Shown here: positions 45,326 through 54,138 of the stretch, one piece after another
Layout: each line of letters starts with the position of its first letter
Position numbering within the stretch: position 1 is the first letter of the stretch
From: Chitinophagales bacterium
GTDB taxonomy: Bacteria; Bacteroidota; Bacteroidia; Chitinophagales; Saprospiraceae
Reading direction: 5' to 3'
NCBI GenBank assembly: GCA_017303875.1
Contig: JAFLBP010000002.1
Span: 186,001-250,000 of the forward strand
Length of the DNA stretch: 64,000 nt
Notes under the pieces: generated by a model
Seen by the model: the letters and a program-made list of their open reading frames with translations, nothing else
The model's database searches: none
Told to the model about the DNA's origin: nothing
Translations under genes and position numbers: made by a program

Positions 45326-46051
45326 TTATGCCGTATAAAAATACGCCTTCAACACCTCGGCCAGCATAGCGGCATCCACTTGTTCGAGCGGATGTTTGGT
45401 TGCAGGCAATTCCTGGAATTCGCCATTGGGCAGGAAAGCGGCAGCGTTTTCGCTTTCGTCGGCGCCCACCATATTATCCAGTTCACCGCGCAGGATGAGT
45501 ACGGGGTGTTCAATACTCGCGAGGTCTTCCATATCAAACGCCTCGCCGTTGCCGAGGCGGCGCAGCATGGCGGCGGTAGCTTCGAGCAGGGCGCGCCAGT
45601 CGGCAGGCGCATGGCGTTTCTGGAGCATTTCGACAAACTTGGGCACTTTTTGCTCCAAAACATCGGCATTTAACATACCGGCTTCGCGTTCTGCGGATTC
45701 AGGCGACCAGTCGAACTTTGTACCCAGCGTAGCGATACGCCCGATACGTGTTTCGTATTCGGGATAATGTTGCAAGAGCGACAGGGCCACATAGCCGCCC
45801 ATACTATACCCGAAAAGATGCACTTCTTCCAGTTGATTGGCATCCAGAAAATCGGCTAATTCCTGAGCGAAGGCGCCGATATGCAGGCCATCTTCGGGCA
45901 GCGGACGGCCGCCGTGGCCGGCAAAATTAAAGGCATACACCTCAAAATCAGGCGTTAAGGCCCGGCGGAGGCCCTCCATTTGATCAATGGCGCCAAGCGC
46001 GCCGTGTAGCAGAAGCAGATTAGGCATGGTTTGGTATTCAGATAAGCGCAT
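45326..46051 (-). CDS. Alpha/beta-hydrolase
   Basis: A 241-residue alpha/beta-hydrolase. LLLLHGALGAIDQM is the oxyanion strand, GYSMGGYVAL the nucleophile elbow (Ser near residue 93), LRGELDNMVGADES carries the likely acid, and ATKHPLEQVD the His. No signal peptide. The substrate is unknown; the size resembles small esterases or MenH-type hydrolases. A second possible start is ATG at 46027. Confidence 0.82.
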   Translation of the reverse strand: MRLSEYQTMPNLLLLHGALGAIDQMEGLRRALTPDFEVYAFNFAGHGGRPLPEDGLHIGAFAQELADFLDANQLEEVHLFGYSMGGYVALSLLQHYPEYETRIGRIATLGTKFDWSPESAEREAGMLNADVLEQKVPKFVEMLQKRHAPADWRALLEATAAMLRRLGNGEAFDMEDLASIEHPVLILRGELDNMVGADESENAAAFLPNGEFQELPATKHPLEQVDAAMLAEVLKAYFYTA

Positions 46052-46293
46052 AAAAGTAGGGTTTTATGGTCATATTTCGTCAAATGCCCGGCATTTTACC
46101 TTAGGTCTGTAAAAACCGGCGGTGGTATTGAAGCACAGAACGCTGAAAGGCGCCGGAATCCGGTAAGAATAAAGTTGTCGTTGTATGTCCGTTAGCAGTT
46201 ACTGCCCAATCTGCCTCCAAACTGCCGTTTTATCTAAAAAATTACTATTACATTTCATCCATAACCCTGCATTGCCCTACTTTCGCGCTTCGT

Positions 46294-46662
46294 ATGAAAG
46301 CGTTTCTAACCATTCTCCTGCTCGTTGTTTCCAACGTCTTCATGAACTTTGCCTGGTACGGCCACCTGAAATTTTCGGAGTGGAAAGCCCTGAGCAAGCT
46401 CGGCCTCTTTGCGGTCATTCTTATCAGTTGGGGCATTGCTTTTTTTGAATATTGCTTTCAGGTACCGGCCAATCGCATGGGTTCGGATCGCTACGGCGGC
46501 CCGTTCTCGCTGATGGAGTTAAAGGTGCTTCAGGAAGTAATTACCCTGACGGTTTTTGCCGTTTTTGCCTTGCTGGTGTTTAAAAATGAAACCTTTCGCT
46601 GGAACCACCTCGTTGCGTTCGCCTTATTAGTGGGCGCCGTTTACTTCATGTTTAAAAAATAA
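46294..46662 (+). CDS. DUF486-family small membrane protein
   Basis: A 122-residue protein with four transmembrane helices. FAWYGHLKF, SWGIAFFEYCFQVPANRMG and FSLMELKVLQEVITLTVFA are hallmarks of DUF486, a group related to small DMT-type transporters. Function unknown. The S46 peptidase gene starts 7 bases after its stop. Confidence 0.85.
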   Translation: MKAFLTILLLVVSNVFMNFAWYGHLKFSEWKALSKLGLFAVILISWGIAFFEYCFQVPANRMGSDRYGGPFSLMELKVLQEVITLTVFAVFALLVFKNETFRWNHLVAFALLVGAVYFMFKK

Positions 46663-46669
46663 TGTTTCA

Positions 46670-48835
46670 ATGAAATATTTGTCCTTACTCCTTTGTCTGC
46701 TTTTCCCGCTGTTGCTGCGCGCACAGGGCGGGATGTGGGTGCCGCTCAGCCTCGAAAAAAACAATGAAAAAGAAATGAAGTCGCTGGGCCTGAAAATCAA
46801 GGCCGACGACCTGTTCAACAACGAAAAACCGAGCATTAAAGACGCCATTTGCCAGTTTGATGGCGGTTGTACCGGCGAAATGATCTCGCCCGAAGGCCTG
46901 CTGCTCACCAACCACCACTGCGGCTTCGACGCCATTCAGCAGCTCTCCACACTGGAAAAAAACTACGTGGACAACGGCTACTGGGCCAAAAACCGCAGCG
47001 AAGAACTGCCCGCCGAGGGCGTTACGGCCATGTTCGTTATTCGTATGGAAGACATTACGGCAATGGCCCTGCGCGATGTGCAGGAAGGCATGGCCGAGCG
47101 CGACCGACAGGCACAAATTGATAAAAACCTCCAGCAAATCAAGGTCAACACCAAAAAAGAAGCCTGGCAGGATATTCTGTTCCGCGCCTTTTACAACGGC
47201 AACCAATACTACATGTTCATCACGGCCACCTACAAAGACGTGCGCCTCGTGGGTACGCCGCCGGCCTCCATCGGTAAATTTGGCTCGGATACCGACAACT
47301 GGGTCTGGCCCCGCCACACCGGCGACTTCTCCATGTTCCGGGTGTATGCCGACAAAGACAACAAACCCGCCGCCTACAGTCCCAACAATGTACCCTTCAA
47401 ACCCAAACACTTCCTGCCCATTTCCGTAGATGGTATCAAAGAAGGCGATTTTACCTTAGTGTATGGTTTCCCCGGCCGCACCGACGAGTACCTGCCCGCC
47501 AGCGCCATCTCGCTCACCGAGCGTGCCATTGACCCGCTGCGCATTGATATCCGCGACCGCGCCCTCAAAATCATTGACGGCTACATGCGCAAAGATCCGG
47601 ATGTAAAAATTTCCTACATCGCCCAATACAGCTACATCGCCAACGGCTGGAAAAAATGGCAGGGCGAAGTGCTGGGCTTGCGCAAATCCAAAGCCGTGGA
47701 GCAGAAAAAAGCCTATGAAGCGGAATTTACCAATCGCGTAGAAAATAATATCGACTGGAAATACCGCTACGGCAATGTGCTGCCCCGCCTCAATGAAGTG
47801 TACGCACAAATTGAACCCTACCGCATCGCTGCCGAAAACTACGCCGAAACCTTCCAGCGCAACAACCAACTCCTGAGCCTCGCCGCTGCCTACAATCCGC
47901 TGCTGGAAATGGTAGACCAGGGTAAATTAGACGAGTTTGAAAAGAAAAAACCGGAATACCGCGAAAAATTGGCCGCGTACTTCCGCGACTATCGCCCGCA
48001 CGTGGATCAGGCCGTTTTCGCCAACCTCGCCGAGCGCTATGCCAATACCGTAAAAGCCGAATGGGGGGCCGATTTGTTAAAAGAAGCGGCCAACAAAGCA
48101 GGTGGCTATGACGCATTGACCAAAAAACTCGTCTATAACAGTGTCTTTTCCAGCAAAAATCGCCTCGACAGCATGCTCAACCTGCCTGCTCAGGCTTTCA
48201 CAGAGGGCATGCGCAAAGACCCGGCTTTCGCTTTCTGGCGCAGCCTGCAAGACAATTACAGCAAAAACCTGCAACCCAAACTCGCCGAACTGACCCCGCA
48301 GCTCACACTCCTGCAGCGTCAGTACATGGACGCCCAAATGAAGGTGTTCCGCGAAAAACGCTTCTTCCCCGACGCTAACAGCACCCTACGTGTCACCTAC
48401 GGCAAGGTGCGCGGCTACGAACCCCGCGACGCCGTACAATACGGCTACCAAACCGACCTCGACGGCGTGATGGAGAAATACGTGCCCGGCGATTATGAAT
48501 TCGACCTGCCCGCGCGCCTGCTCGAACTCTGGAAAAACAAGGACTACGGCCAGTACAGCACGCCCGACGGCCGCCTGCCCGTAGCCTTCATCGCCACCAA
48601 CCACACCACCGGCGGCAACTCCGGCAGCCCGGCCCTTGATGCCAAAGGCAACCTCATCGGTCTGAACTTCGACCGGGTATGGGAAGGTACCATGAGCGAC
48701 CTGAACTACGACCCCGCCATTTGCCGCAACATCATGGTAGATGCGCGCTACATCCTGTTTATCATTGATAAATACGCCGGAGCAGGCCACCTGCTTCAGG
48801 AAATGAAAATTGTAAAAGGCAAAAAACGCGGATGA
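46670..48835 (+). CDS. S46-family dipeptidyl-peptidase, DPP11-type
   Basis: A 721-residue periplasmic serine peptidase (signal peptide MKYLSLLLCLLFPLLLRAQ) that removes dipeptides from the N-terminus of peptides. The triad is His82 or His83 (TNHHCGFD), Asp219 (WPRHTGDFS) and Ser651 (GGNSGSP). Arg669, 18 residues after the serine (NFDRVWEGT), corresponds to Arg673 of Porphyromonas DPP11, which gives preference for Asp/Glu at P1; DPP7 has Gly there. The assignment of specificity rests on this one residue. Its last 4 bases overlap the next gene (ATGA). Confidence 0.92.
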   Translation: MKYLSLLLCLLFPLLLRAQGGMWVPLSLEKNNEKEMKSLGLKIKADDLFNNEKPSIKDAICQFDGGCTGEMISPEGLLLTNHHCGFDAIQQLSTLEKNYVDNGYWAKNRSEELPAEGVTAMFVIRMEDITAMALRDVQEGMAERDRQAQIDKNLQQIKVNTKKEAWQDILFRAFYNGNQYYMFITATYKDVRLVGTPPASIGKFGSDTDNWVWPRHTGDFSMFRVYADKDNKPAAYSPNNVPFKPKHFLPISVDGIKEGDFTLVYGFPGRTDEYLPASAISLTERAIDPLRIDIRDRALKIIDGYMRKDPDVKISYIAQYSYIANGWKKWQGEVLGLRKSKAVEQKKAYEAEFTNRVENNIDWKYRYGNVLPRLNEVYAQIEPYRIAAENYAETFQRNNQLLSLAAAYNPLLEMVDQGKLDEFEKKKPEYREKLAAYFRDYRPHVDQAVFANLAERYANTVKAEWGADLLKEAANKAGGYDALTKKLVYNSVFSSKNRLDSMLNLPAQAFTEGMRKDPAFAFWRSLQDNYSKNLQPKLAELTPQLTLLQRQYMDAQMKVFREKRFFPDANSTLRVTYGKVRGYEPRDAVQYGYQTDLDGVMEKYVPGDYEFDLPARLLELWKNKDYGQYSTPDGRLPVAFIATNHTTGGNSGSPALDAKGNLIGLNFDRVWEGTMSDLNYDPAICRNIMVDARYILFIIDKYAGAGHLLQEMKIVKGKKRG

Positions 48836-49995
48836 ACATCAACGAAATCCTGACCCACCTCGGCGAAGACCGTGCGCAATACTTCCATGCTATTGCGCCG
48901 CCGGTCATTCAGACGAGCAACTTCGCCTTCCCCAACCTGCAAGCTTTCCGCGAAAGTTTTGCCGACGAACTGGGCCACCATGTGTACAGCCGGGGCAATA
49001 ATCCCACTGTGGAGATCCTGCGACGCAAACTCGCCGCCCTGGAAAAAACCGAAGATGCGCTGGTATTCGCCAGCGGCGCGGCAGCGGTGGCATCGGCAGT
49101 GATTGGCAATGTCAAGGCGGGCGATCATATCATTTGTCAGGAATCACCGTATTCCTGGACGACAGCGTTGTTGCGCAAATTCCTAAGCCGCTACGGCGTC
49201 AGCCATACGTTTGTGGATGGCACCGACATCCGCAACATCGAAGCGGCGCGGCGACCGGAAACGAAGGTGTTGTACCTCGAAAGTCCGAATACCATGACGT
49301 TTGAGTGTCAGGATCTGGCGGCTTGTGCGGCTTTTGCCAAGGCCCACGGCATTGTGACGATGATTGATAACTCCTACACCTCGCCCTTGTACCAGAATCC
49401 AGCGGATTACGGCATTGACATCGTGATTCATTCGGGCACCAAGTACCTCAACGGCCACTCCGATGTGGTGGTAGGTGTTTTGTGCGCCAGCAAGGCCATG
49501 GTGCAAAAGATCTTTGAATCCGAGCTGATGACTTTGGGCGGCATCCTGTCGCCCCACGATGCGGCGCTCGTGTTGCGCGGCCTGCGCACCCTGCCCCTGC
49601 GCGTGCAGCGAAGCAACGAAAGTGCGCATTATATTATTGACAAATTGGACAAGCACCCCAAGGTGGCGCAGCTCTGGTATCCCTTCCACCACAGTTTTCC
49701 GCAGCTGGAATTGGCCAAAAAGCAAATGCGCGGCTGCGGCGGCCTGTTTTCTGTGCAGTTTAAAACCGACAGCATGGAAAAAATGGAAGCCTTTGTACAC
49801 CGTTTGGAGCGCTTCCTGATGGCGGTGAGTTGGGGCGGACATGAGTCGCTGCTGATCCCAACCATCGGCTTTTACAATATTCCCGGCCGTAGCACCCAGC
49901 CTGCCCTGCCCTGGACTTTCTGCCGTTTTTACATTGGTTTGGAAGATCCGCAGTGGTTGTGGGAGGATTTGGAACGGGCGATGGAGGTGTTGTAA
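48832..49995 (+). CDS. Cys/Met-metabolism PLP enzyme (cystathionine lyase/synthase-like)
   Basis: A 387-residue fold-type I PLP enzyme. Family marks are PPVIQTSNFAFPN, YSRGNNPTVEILRRKLAALEKTEDALVFASGAAA, MIDNSYTSPLYQNP, the PLP lysine in SGTKYLNGHSDVVVG and LGGILSPHDAALVLRGLRTL. It could be cystathionine gamma-lyase, beta-lyase or gamma-synthase; these cannot be separated by eye. The overlap with the peptidase gene suggests that released peptides or amino acids and sulfur amino-acid turnover are co-regulated. Confidence 0.88.
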   Translation: MNINEILTHLGEDRAQYFHAIAPPVIQTSNFAFPNLQAFRESFADELGHHVYSRGNNPTVEILRRKLAALEKTEDALVFASGAAAVASAVIGNVKAGDHIICQESPYSWTTALLRKFLSRYGVSHTFVDGTDIRNIEAARRPETKVLYLESPNTMTFECQDLAACAAFAKAHGIVTMIDNSYTSPLYQNPADYGIDIVIHSGTKYLNGHSDVVVGVLCASKAMVQKIFESELMTLGGILSPHDAALVLRGLRTLPLRVQRSNESAHYIIDKLDKHPKVAQLWYPFHHSFPQLELAKKQMRGCGGLFSVQFKTDSMEKMEAFVHRLERFLMAVSWGGHESLLIPTIGFYNIPGRSTQPALPWTFCRFYIGLEDPQWLWEDLERAMEVL

Positions 49996-50008
49996 TAAAC
50001 ACGTCGCG

Positions 50009-50039
50009 GCTGACATCTCCCGATTCGGGAGGTGTCAGC
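50009..50039 (+). terminator. Strong hairpin after the PLP enzyme gene
   Basis: GCTGACATCTCCCG (50009-50022) pairs with 50026-50039 over 14 bp with one G-T and a 3-base loop. No T-run follows, so termination is uncertain. Confidence 0.5.
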
Positions 50040-50081
50040 TGCCAAGCAGCTTAAATCGCCGATAAATTCCCGATATCTTTA

Positions 50082-50381
50082 TCAGACATAAATCGCCGAG
50101 TTTAATATTCTGGACTTGAAATAAGCTTTAATATATTTTTCCCGGCAAATATCAACTTCTCTGTTAAAGCGTTGCTGAAGTTTATTCTTAATGCCTGCCT
50201 TTTTGTCCACGAGGTTTTCGGTGCCTGGCTCAAACTCTACTAAAATATCAATATCACTGTTATCCGTTGCCTCGCCTTTTGCAAAAGAACCGAAGAGGCC
50301 TAATTTGACCAGTTGGAAATCTGCAAAAAAAGCGGATTTGTTATCTCCAAGATATTGCAATATGTCTTCGCGCGTGAGCAT
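50082..50381 (-). CDS. MNT-type nucleotidyltransferase, antitoxin-like
   Basis: A 99-residue minimal nucleotidyltransferase. GLFGSFAKGEATDNSDIDILVEF is the GSx10DxD metal site. Such proteins usually pair with a HEPN toxin (MntA-HepT type modules), but no HEPN-like gene is on either side here. It may be an orphan, or part of a decayed module. Confidence 0.8.
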   Translation of the reverse strand: MLTREDILQYLGDNKSAFFADFQLVKLGLFGSFAKGEATDNSDIDILVEFEPGTENLVDKKAGIKNKLQQRFNREVDICREKYIKAYFKSRILNSAIYV

Positions 50382-50452
50382 AACCCTGCAAAGTTATAAG
50401 CATTTTCAGGATAATACAAGTCTGTTGCGTTTCATTTTTCAGGCGATTTTAC

Positions 50453-50460
50453 TATCTTTG
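50453..50460 (+). promoter_or_regulatory. Candidate -7 box of the Crp-like regulator gene
   Basis: TATCTTTG, exact match to TAnnTTTG, 7 bases before the ATG at 50468. A TTG at 50425 is 25 bases upstream, slightly far. Confidence 0.5.
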
Positions 50461-50467
50461 CCCGCCT

Positions 50468-51124
50468 ATGCAGACACGTTTCACCAAACCAGAACTACCC
50501 AAAACCCTGCGCCGATATTTTCCCGAACTGGAAGACCTCCTGCTGGAGGCTATGACCGAAGCTGGTCATGTGGTTGAAGTACGCGCGGGCGATTCCATGA
50601 TGCAGGTTGGCCAGCAGCTCAAATACATGATTTTTCTGTTGGAAGGCAATTTGAAAATTTTCCGCGAGGACGATGAAGGCGCCGAGTTTTACCTGTACTC
50701 GCTCACAGCGGGTTCCTCCTGCGCCCTGTCGCTTTCCTGCTCCTATCGCATGGAAGAAAGCGCGGTGAAAGGCATCGTGATGGAAGATGGTGTAGCCCTG
50801 CTGATTCCGATTGAGTTTATGGAAAAATGGCTGCCCAAATACAAAACCTGGGCCCGTTACGTCATTGACACCTTCCATACCCGCATGGAAGATATTCTCA
50901 CTACCCTCGACCAGGTGGCCTTCCGCAACCTCGACGAGCGCCTCGAATTTTACCTCAAACGCATGCAGCGCGATCAGGATACCGACGTGCTGGAACTCAA
51001 CCATCAACGCATTGCCGGCGACCTGAATACCTCCCGCGAAGTCATTTCCCGATTGCTCAAAAAGCTGGAGCAACGCGGCAAAATTGAGCTTTCAAGAAAT
51101 TCCATCAAACTCGTAGCCTTGTAA
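50468..51124 (+). CDS. Crp/Fnr-family transcriptional regulator
   Basis: A 218-residue regulator. The cyclic-nucleotide-binding-like beta-roll spans residues about 25-125 (VVEVRAGDSMMQVGQQLKYMIFLLEGNLKIF), with a dimer helix and a classic HTH_Crp (ELNHQRIAGDLNTSREVISRLLKKLEQRGKIELSRNSIKL). Cys residues in GSSCALSLSCSY could form a redox or metal sensor, as in FNR-like relatives, but no four-Cys cluster is present. Targets unknown. Confidence 0.9.
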   Translation: MQTRFTKPELPKTLRRYFPELEDLLLEAMTEAGHVVEVRAGDSMMQVGQQLKYMIFLLEGNLKIFREDDEGAEFYLYSLTAGSSCALSLSCSYRMEESAVKGIVMEDGVALLIPIEFMEKWLPKYKTWARYVIDTFHTRMEDILTTLDQVAFRNLDERLEFYLKRMQRDQDTDVLELNHQRIAGDLNTSREVISRLLKKLEQRGKIELSRNSIKLVAL

Positions 51125-51141
51125 CGCATTATTTGCTCCCT

Positions 51142-51996
51142 ATGAAAACCAAAACCGCACTACTTTTTCTACTGCTTGTCTCCTTTTCCCTCAATGCCCA
51201 GCAAGTGAGTGGCGTTTGGAAAGGATACCTGCACCAAAGCCGAACGGCCGAAGACCTCCCCGGTTTTGCACATGCCTGGCGCATAGGCAGCAGCAAACGC
51301 CTCCCCATCAATGAGCGGCACGAAGTGGAGTATTTTTTTTCCAAAAATGCCGATTCGCTCAGTGGCACCTATTTCATCCGGGCCAGTTTTGATACTGCCA
51401 TGACCGGTTTTTTCCTGCTCAGTGCTCATTTTAAAGACAAAACACTCAGCTATGTGGCCGACGATAAGTCCTGGGAAAAAACCAGCGATTTCTGGACATT
51501 TTGCTACAACAAAGGGCGCTTGCGTTATTACATCCGCGACGGGTATGAATACCTCGAAGGCACCTGGCAGGGCTGGACCGGCAGCAGTATCTGCACCCCG
51601 GGCATCGTGGGTATCTGGCGGCCATACAAGCCAACGGAATCCAAGCCCGAAAGTACCACAGCGCGCAAAGTAGATATTCGGGAAAATTATCAAATCCGCG
51701 ATTCCAGTATTGTCATTGATATCTGGGATGAGCAATACGAAGACGGCGATACAATTACCTTGCGACTCAATGGCAAAATTTTATTAAAAAACCACCGCGT
51801 TACCAAGGAAAAACGCCGCATCCGCTTTAAACTTGCCGATGAATACAATGTGCTGGAAATGGTGGCTGTCAATACCGGCAAAACACCGCCCAACACGGCG
51901 GCCTTCCGTATTTGGGAAGGCGAAAAATATCAGGAGATTGTCCTGAAATCTGATTTTGGAAAAACGGAAGCCATCGTGATCCGACGAGGGCACTAA
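51142..51996 (+). CDS. Secreted protein of unknown function
   Basis: A 284-residue exported protein (MKTKTALLFLLLVSFSLNAQ). The N-terminal part (VSGVWKGYLHQSRTAEDLPGF, SGTYFIRASFD, YLEGTWQGW) is a beta-rich lipocalin-like region. The C-terminal part (YQIRDSSIVIDIWDEQYEDGDTITLRLNGKILLKNHRV ... NTAAFRIWEG) looks like a short beta-sandwich seen in secreted Bacteroidota proteins. No function assigned. It lies 13 bases upstream of nadE. Confidence 0.7.
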   Translation: MKTKTALLFLLLVSFSLNAQQVSGVWKGYLHQSRTAEDLPGFAHAWRIGSSKRLPINERHEVEYFFSKNADSLSGTYFIRASFDTAMTGFFLLSAHFKDKTLSYVADDKSWEKTSDFWTFCYNKGRLRYYIRDGYEYLEGTWQGWTGSSICTPGIVGIWRPYKPTESKPESTTARKVDIRENYQIRDSSIVIDIWDEQYEDGDTITLRLNGKILLKNHRVTKEKRRIRFKLADEYNVLEMVAVNTGKTPPNTAAFRIWEGEKYQEIVLKSDFGKTEAIVIRRGH

Positions 51997-52009
51997 GCAA
52001 ATCACACAT

Positions 52010-53671
52010 ATGAAAATCGCAATAGCCCAGCTAAATTACCACATCGGCAACTTCGAGGGCAACCTCAAAGCCATGCAGGAAGCCGTCGAAACCGCCCGCC
52101 ACCAGGGCGCCGACCTTATCCTCTTCGGAGAACTCAGCGTTTGCGGATACCCCCCGCGCGACTTCTTGGAATTCGACGACTTTATCCGCAAATGCCAGGC
52201 CTCCATTGACGCCCTGCGCGCTATGAGCCACGACATCGCCATCGTCGCCGGTGCGCCCACGCGCAACCCTGTGCCCGAAGGCAAAGACCTCTTCAACTCC
52301 GCCTATTTCCTTTACGGCGGCGAAGTGCTCGGCATCCAGCACAAAGCCCTGCTGCCCACGTATGATATTTTCGATGAATACCGCTACTTTGAGCCGGCTA
52401 CGGTATTCCACACCATCCCGTTTAAGGGCAAAAAAATAGCACTCTCCATTTGCGAGGACATCTGGAATGTCGGCAACGAAAACCCGCTGTACACCATTTG
52501 TCCGCTCGATGAAATGATGGATGAAAAGCCCGACCTCATCCTCAACCTCTCGGCCTCCCCTTTCGACTACGAGCACGCCGCCGCACGCATCAGTGTGGTG
52601 CGGGCCAATGTGGAACGCTACGGCGCACCCCTCTTTTATGCCAACCACGTGGGCGCACAAACCGATATTATTTTCGACGGCGGCAGCATCGTGATGTCGC
52701 CCGACGGTCAGGTATTCGATGAAATGCCCTATTTTGAAAACTGCGTCCGCACCTACGATCTCGACCTGGTGCTGCGCGGCGGCGTGACGCAGGAGCAGCC
52801 CAAGGAAAAAATCAAGCTCATCCACGATGCGTTGTTGGTGGGTATTCGCGATTATTTCCATAAACTCGGCTTCCAACGAGCCATTCTCGGACTTTCCGGC
52901 GGTATCGACTCGGCTGTTACGGCCGTACTGGCGGCCAAAGCCCTTGGCGCGGAAAATGTGCGCGTGTTGCTCCTGCCCAGCCAGTACAGCACGAGCCACT
53001 CCGTTGACGACGCCCGCGACCTGGCCGAAAGTATGGGCATTCAATACGACATTGTGGCCATCAAGCCCATGTTCGAGGCTTTTGAGACCGCCCTGGCGCC
53101 CATGTTCAAGGATTTGCAGTTTAATGTGACGGAAGAAAACATACAGGCGCGGGTTCGCGGCATCCTGCTGATGGCCATGAGCAATAAATTCGGCAATATT
53201 TTGCTCAATACCACCAATAAAAGCGAAATGTCGGTAGGTTACGGCACGCTTTACGGCGATCTCTGCGGCGGCCTGGCCGTGCTGGCCGATGTGTACAAAA
53301 CCGAAGTGTACCAGTTAGCCAATTACCTGAACGAAACCACACCTGATAAAAACGGACAACTCAGCGGCGTCATACCGCAAAACAGCATTGTGAAACCGCC
53401 AAGTGCCGAGCTGCGCCCGGGCCAGAAAGACTCCGACAGCCTGCCGCCTTATGACATTCTGGACGAACTGCTTTTACAGTATGTGGAGCGCCGCCAGGGC
53501 CCGCGCGAACTGATCGCCCGTGGTTTTGACGAAGCGCTCGTCAATCGGGTGCTGCGTATGGTAAATGTCAATGAGTTCAAGCGCGAGCAGGCGCCACCGG
53601 TTTTACGTGTCAGCTCCAAAGGGTTTGGTATGGGCAGAAGGTTGCCGATTGTGGGAAAATATCTTTCCTAA
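52010..53671 (+). CDS. nadE: Glutamine-hydrolysing NAD+ synthetase
   Basis: A 553-residue two-domain enzyme for the last step of NAD+ synthesis. The N-terminal nitrilase-type glutaminase has the triad Glu41 (GELSVCGYP), Lys112 (HKALLPTY) and Cys148 (SICEDIW). The C-terminal synthetase has the PP-loop SGGIDS (296-301), the KSEMSVGYGTLYGD segment and PPSAELRPGQKD. Using glutamine rather than free ammonia distinguishes it from short NadE. A GCGGAAT element starts at the last base of its stop codon. Confidence 0.96.
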   Translation: MKIAIAQLNYHIGNFEGNLKAMQEAVETARHQGADLILFGELSVCGYPPRDFLEFDDFIRKCQASIDALRAMSHDIAIVAGAPTRNPVPEGKDLFNSAYFLYGGEVLGIQHKALLPTYDIFDEYRYFEPATVFHTIPFKGKKIALSICEDIWNVGNENPLYTICPLDEMMDEKPDLILNLSASPFDYEHAAARISVVRANVERYGAPLFYANHVGAQTDIIFDGGSIVMSPDGQVFDEMPYFENCVRTYDLDLVLRGGVTQEQPKEKIKLIHDALLVGIRDYFHKLGFQRAILGLSGGIDSAVTAVLAAKALGAENVRVLLLPSQYSTSHSVDDARDLAESMGIQYDIVAIKPMFEAFETALAPMFKDLQFNVTEENIQARVRGILLMAMSNKFGNILLNTTNKSEMSVGYGTLYGDLCGGLAVLADVYKTEVYQLANYLNETTPDKNGQLSGVIPQNSIVKPPSAELRPGQKDSDSLPPYDILDELLLQYVERRQGPRELIARGFDEALVNRVLRMVNVNEFKREQAPPVLRVSSKGFGMGRRLPIVGKYLS

Positions 53672-53767
53672 TGCGGAATGCGGAAAAAATTATTTTGCGC
53701 AGCAAAACCAAGCATTCAAAATTCAAAATTCATTCCGCATTCCGCACTCCGCACTCCACATTCAAAA
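53671..53767. repeat. Long GCGGAAT element, inverted arms, copy 7
   Basis: Left heptamers at 53671-53684, right ATTCCGC-type heptamers at 53731-53765. The interior carries AATTATTTTGCGCAGCAAAA (53688-53707), the reverse complement of the core in the copy at 58944. Confidence 0.85.
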
Positions 53768-53883
53768 TGACGCCTCCAAGACAAACACGCATACCCTGTG
53801 AAAAACAGTTTACCCGAAAAATGCTTTTGGCACAGTTTTTCGAGCTAATAAAAACAGAAAGGGCTAAACATTTGATTGGTTAA
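53767..53883 (+). CDS. Possible 38-residue small protein
   Basis: An ATG directly after the repeat element opens a 38-codon frame (MTPPRQTRIPCEKQF...) ending 22 bases before a strong terminator. It is basic and has no recognised motif. No promoter was found, so it may simply be the 3' untranslated part of the nadE transcript. Confidence 0.22.
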   Translation: MTPPRQTRIPCEKQFTRKMLLAQFFELIKTERAKHLIG

Positions 53884-53905
53884 TTGTTTTCATGGTTATG
53901 TTGTT

Positions 53906-53940
53906 AAGGCGTCCAGTCGAAAAGACTGGACGCCTTTTTT
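53906..53940 (+). terminator. Intrinsic terminator
   Basis: AAGGCGTCCAGTC (53906-53918) pairs perfectly over 13 bp with 53924-53936; the T-run TTTTTT spans 53935-53940. Probably ends the nadE transcript. Confidence 0.88.
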
Positions 53941-53997
53941 CATTTAGCGCTTATTCCGATCAGCGTACTTGCCGCATGAAAATCCTCTTTGCAAATC

Positions 53998-54054
53998 TTT
54001 AACAAGGCCTTTAACAAAGTTTTTAACGTTTCTTTAACCGTATGTGTAACTTTG
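53998..54054 (+). promoter_or_regulatory. Four phased TTTAAC direct repeats followed by a -7 box
   Basis: TTTAAC occurs at 53998, 54010, 54022 and 54033 (periods 12, 12, 11), close to one helical turn. TAACTTTG at 54047-54054 matches the -7 consensus. The layout resembles a direct-repeat activator site of the OmpR/PhoB kind upstream of a promoter for the glycosyltransferase gene at 54139. Confidence 0.45.
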
Positions 54055-54138
54055 CATTGCCAAATAAAGTTTGGCATGTAAAGAATGTTGATTTTTTTGC
54101 ACTTTTGCCCTGTTTTTGACGCAATTCTTATCTTTTGA

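Noticed and set aside
46670..48835. DPP7 specificity for the S46 peptidase
   Set aside because: The residue 18 after the catalytic Ser is Arg, as in DPP11, not Gly as in DPP7.
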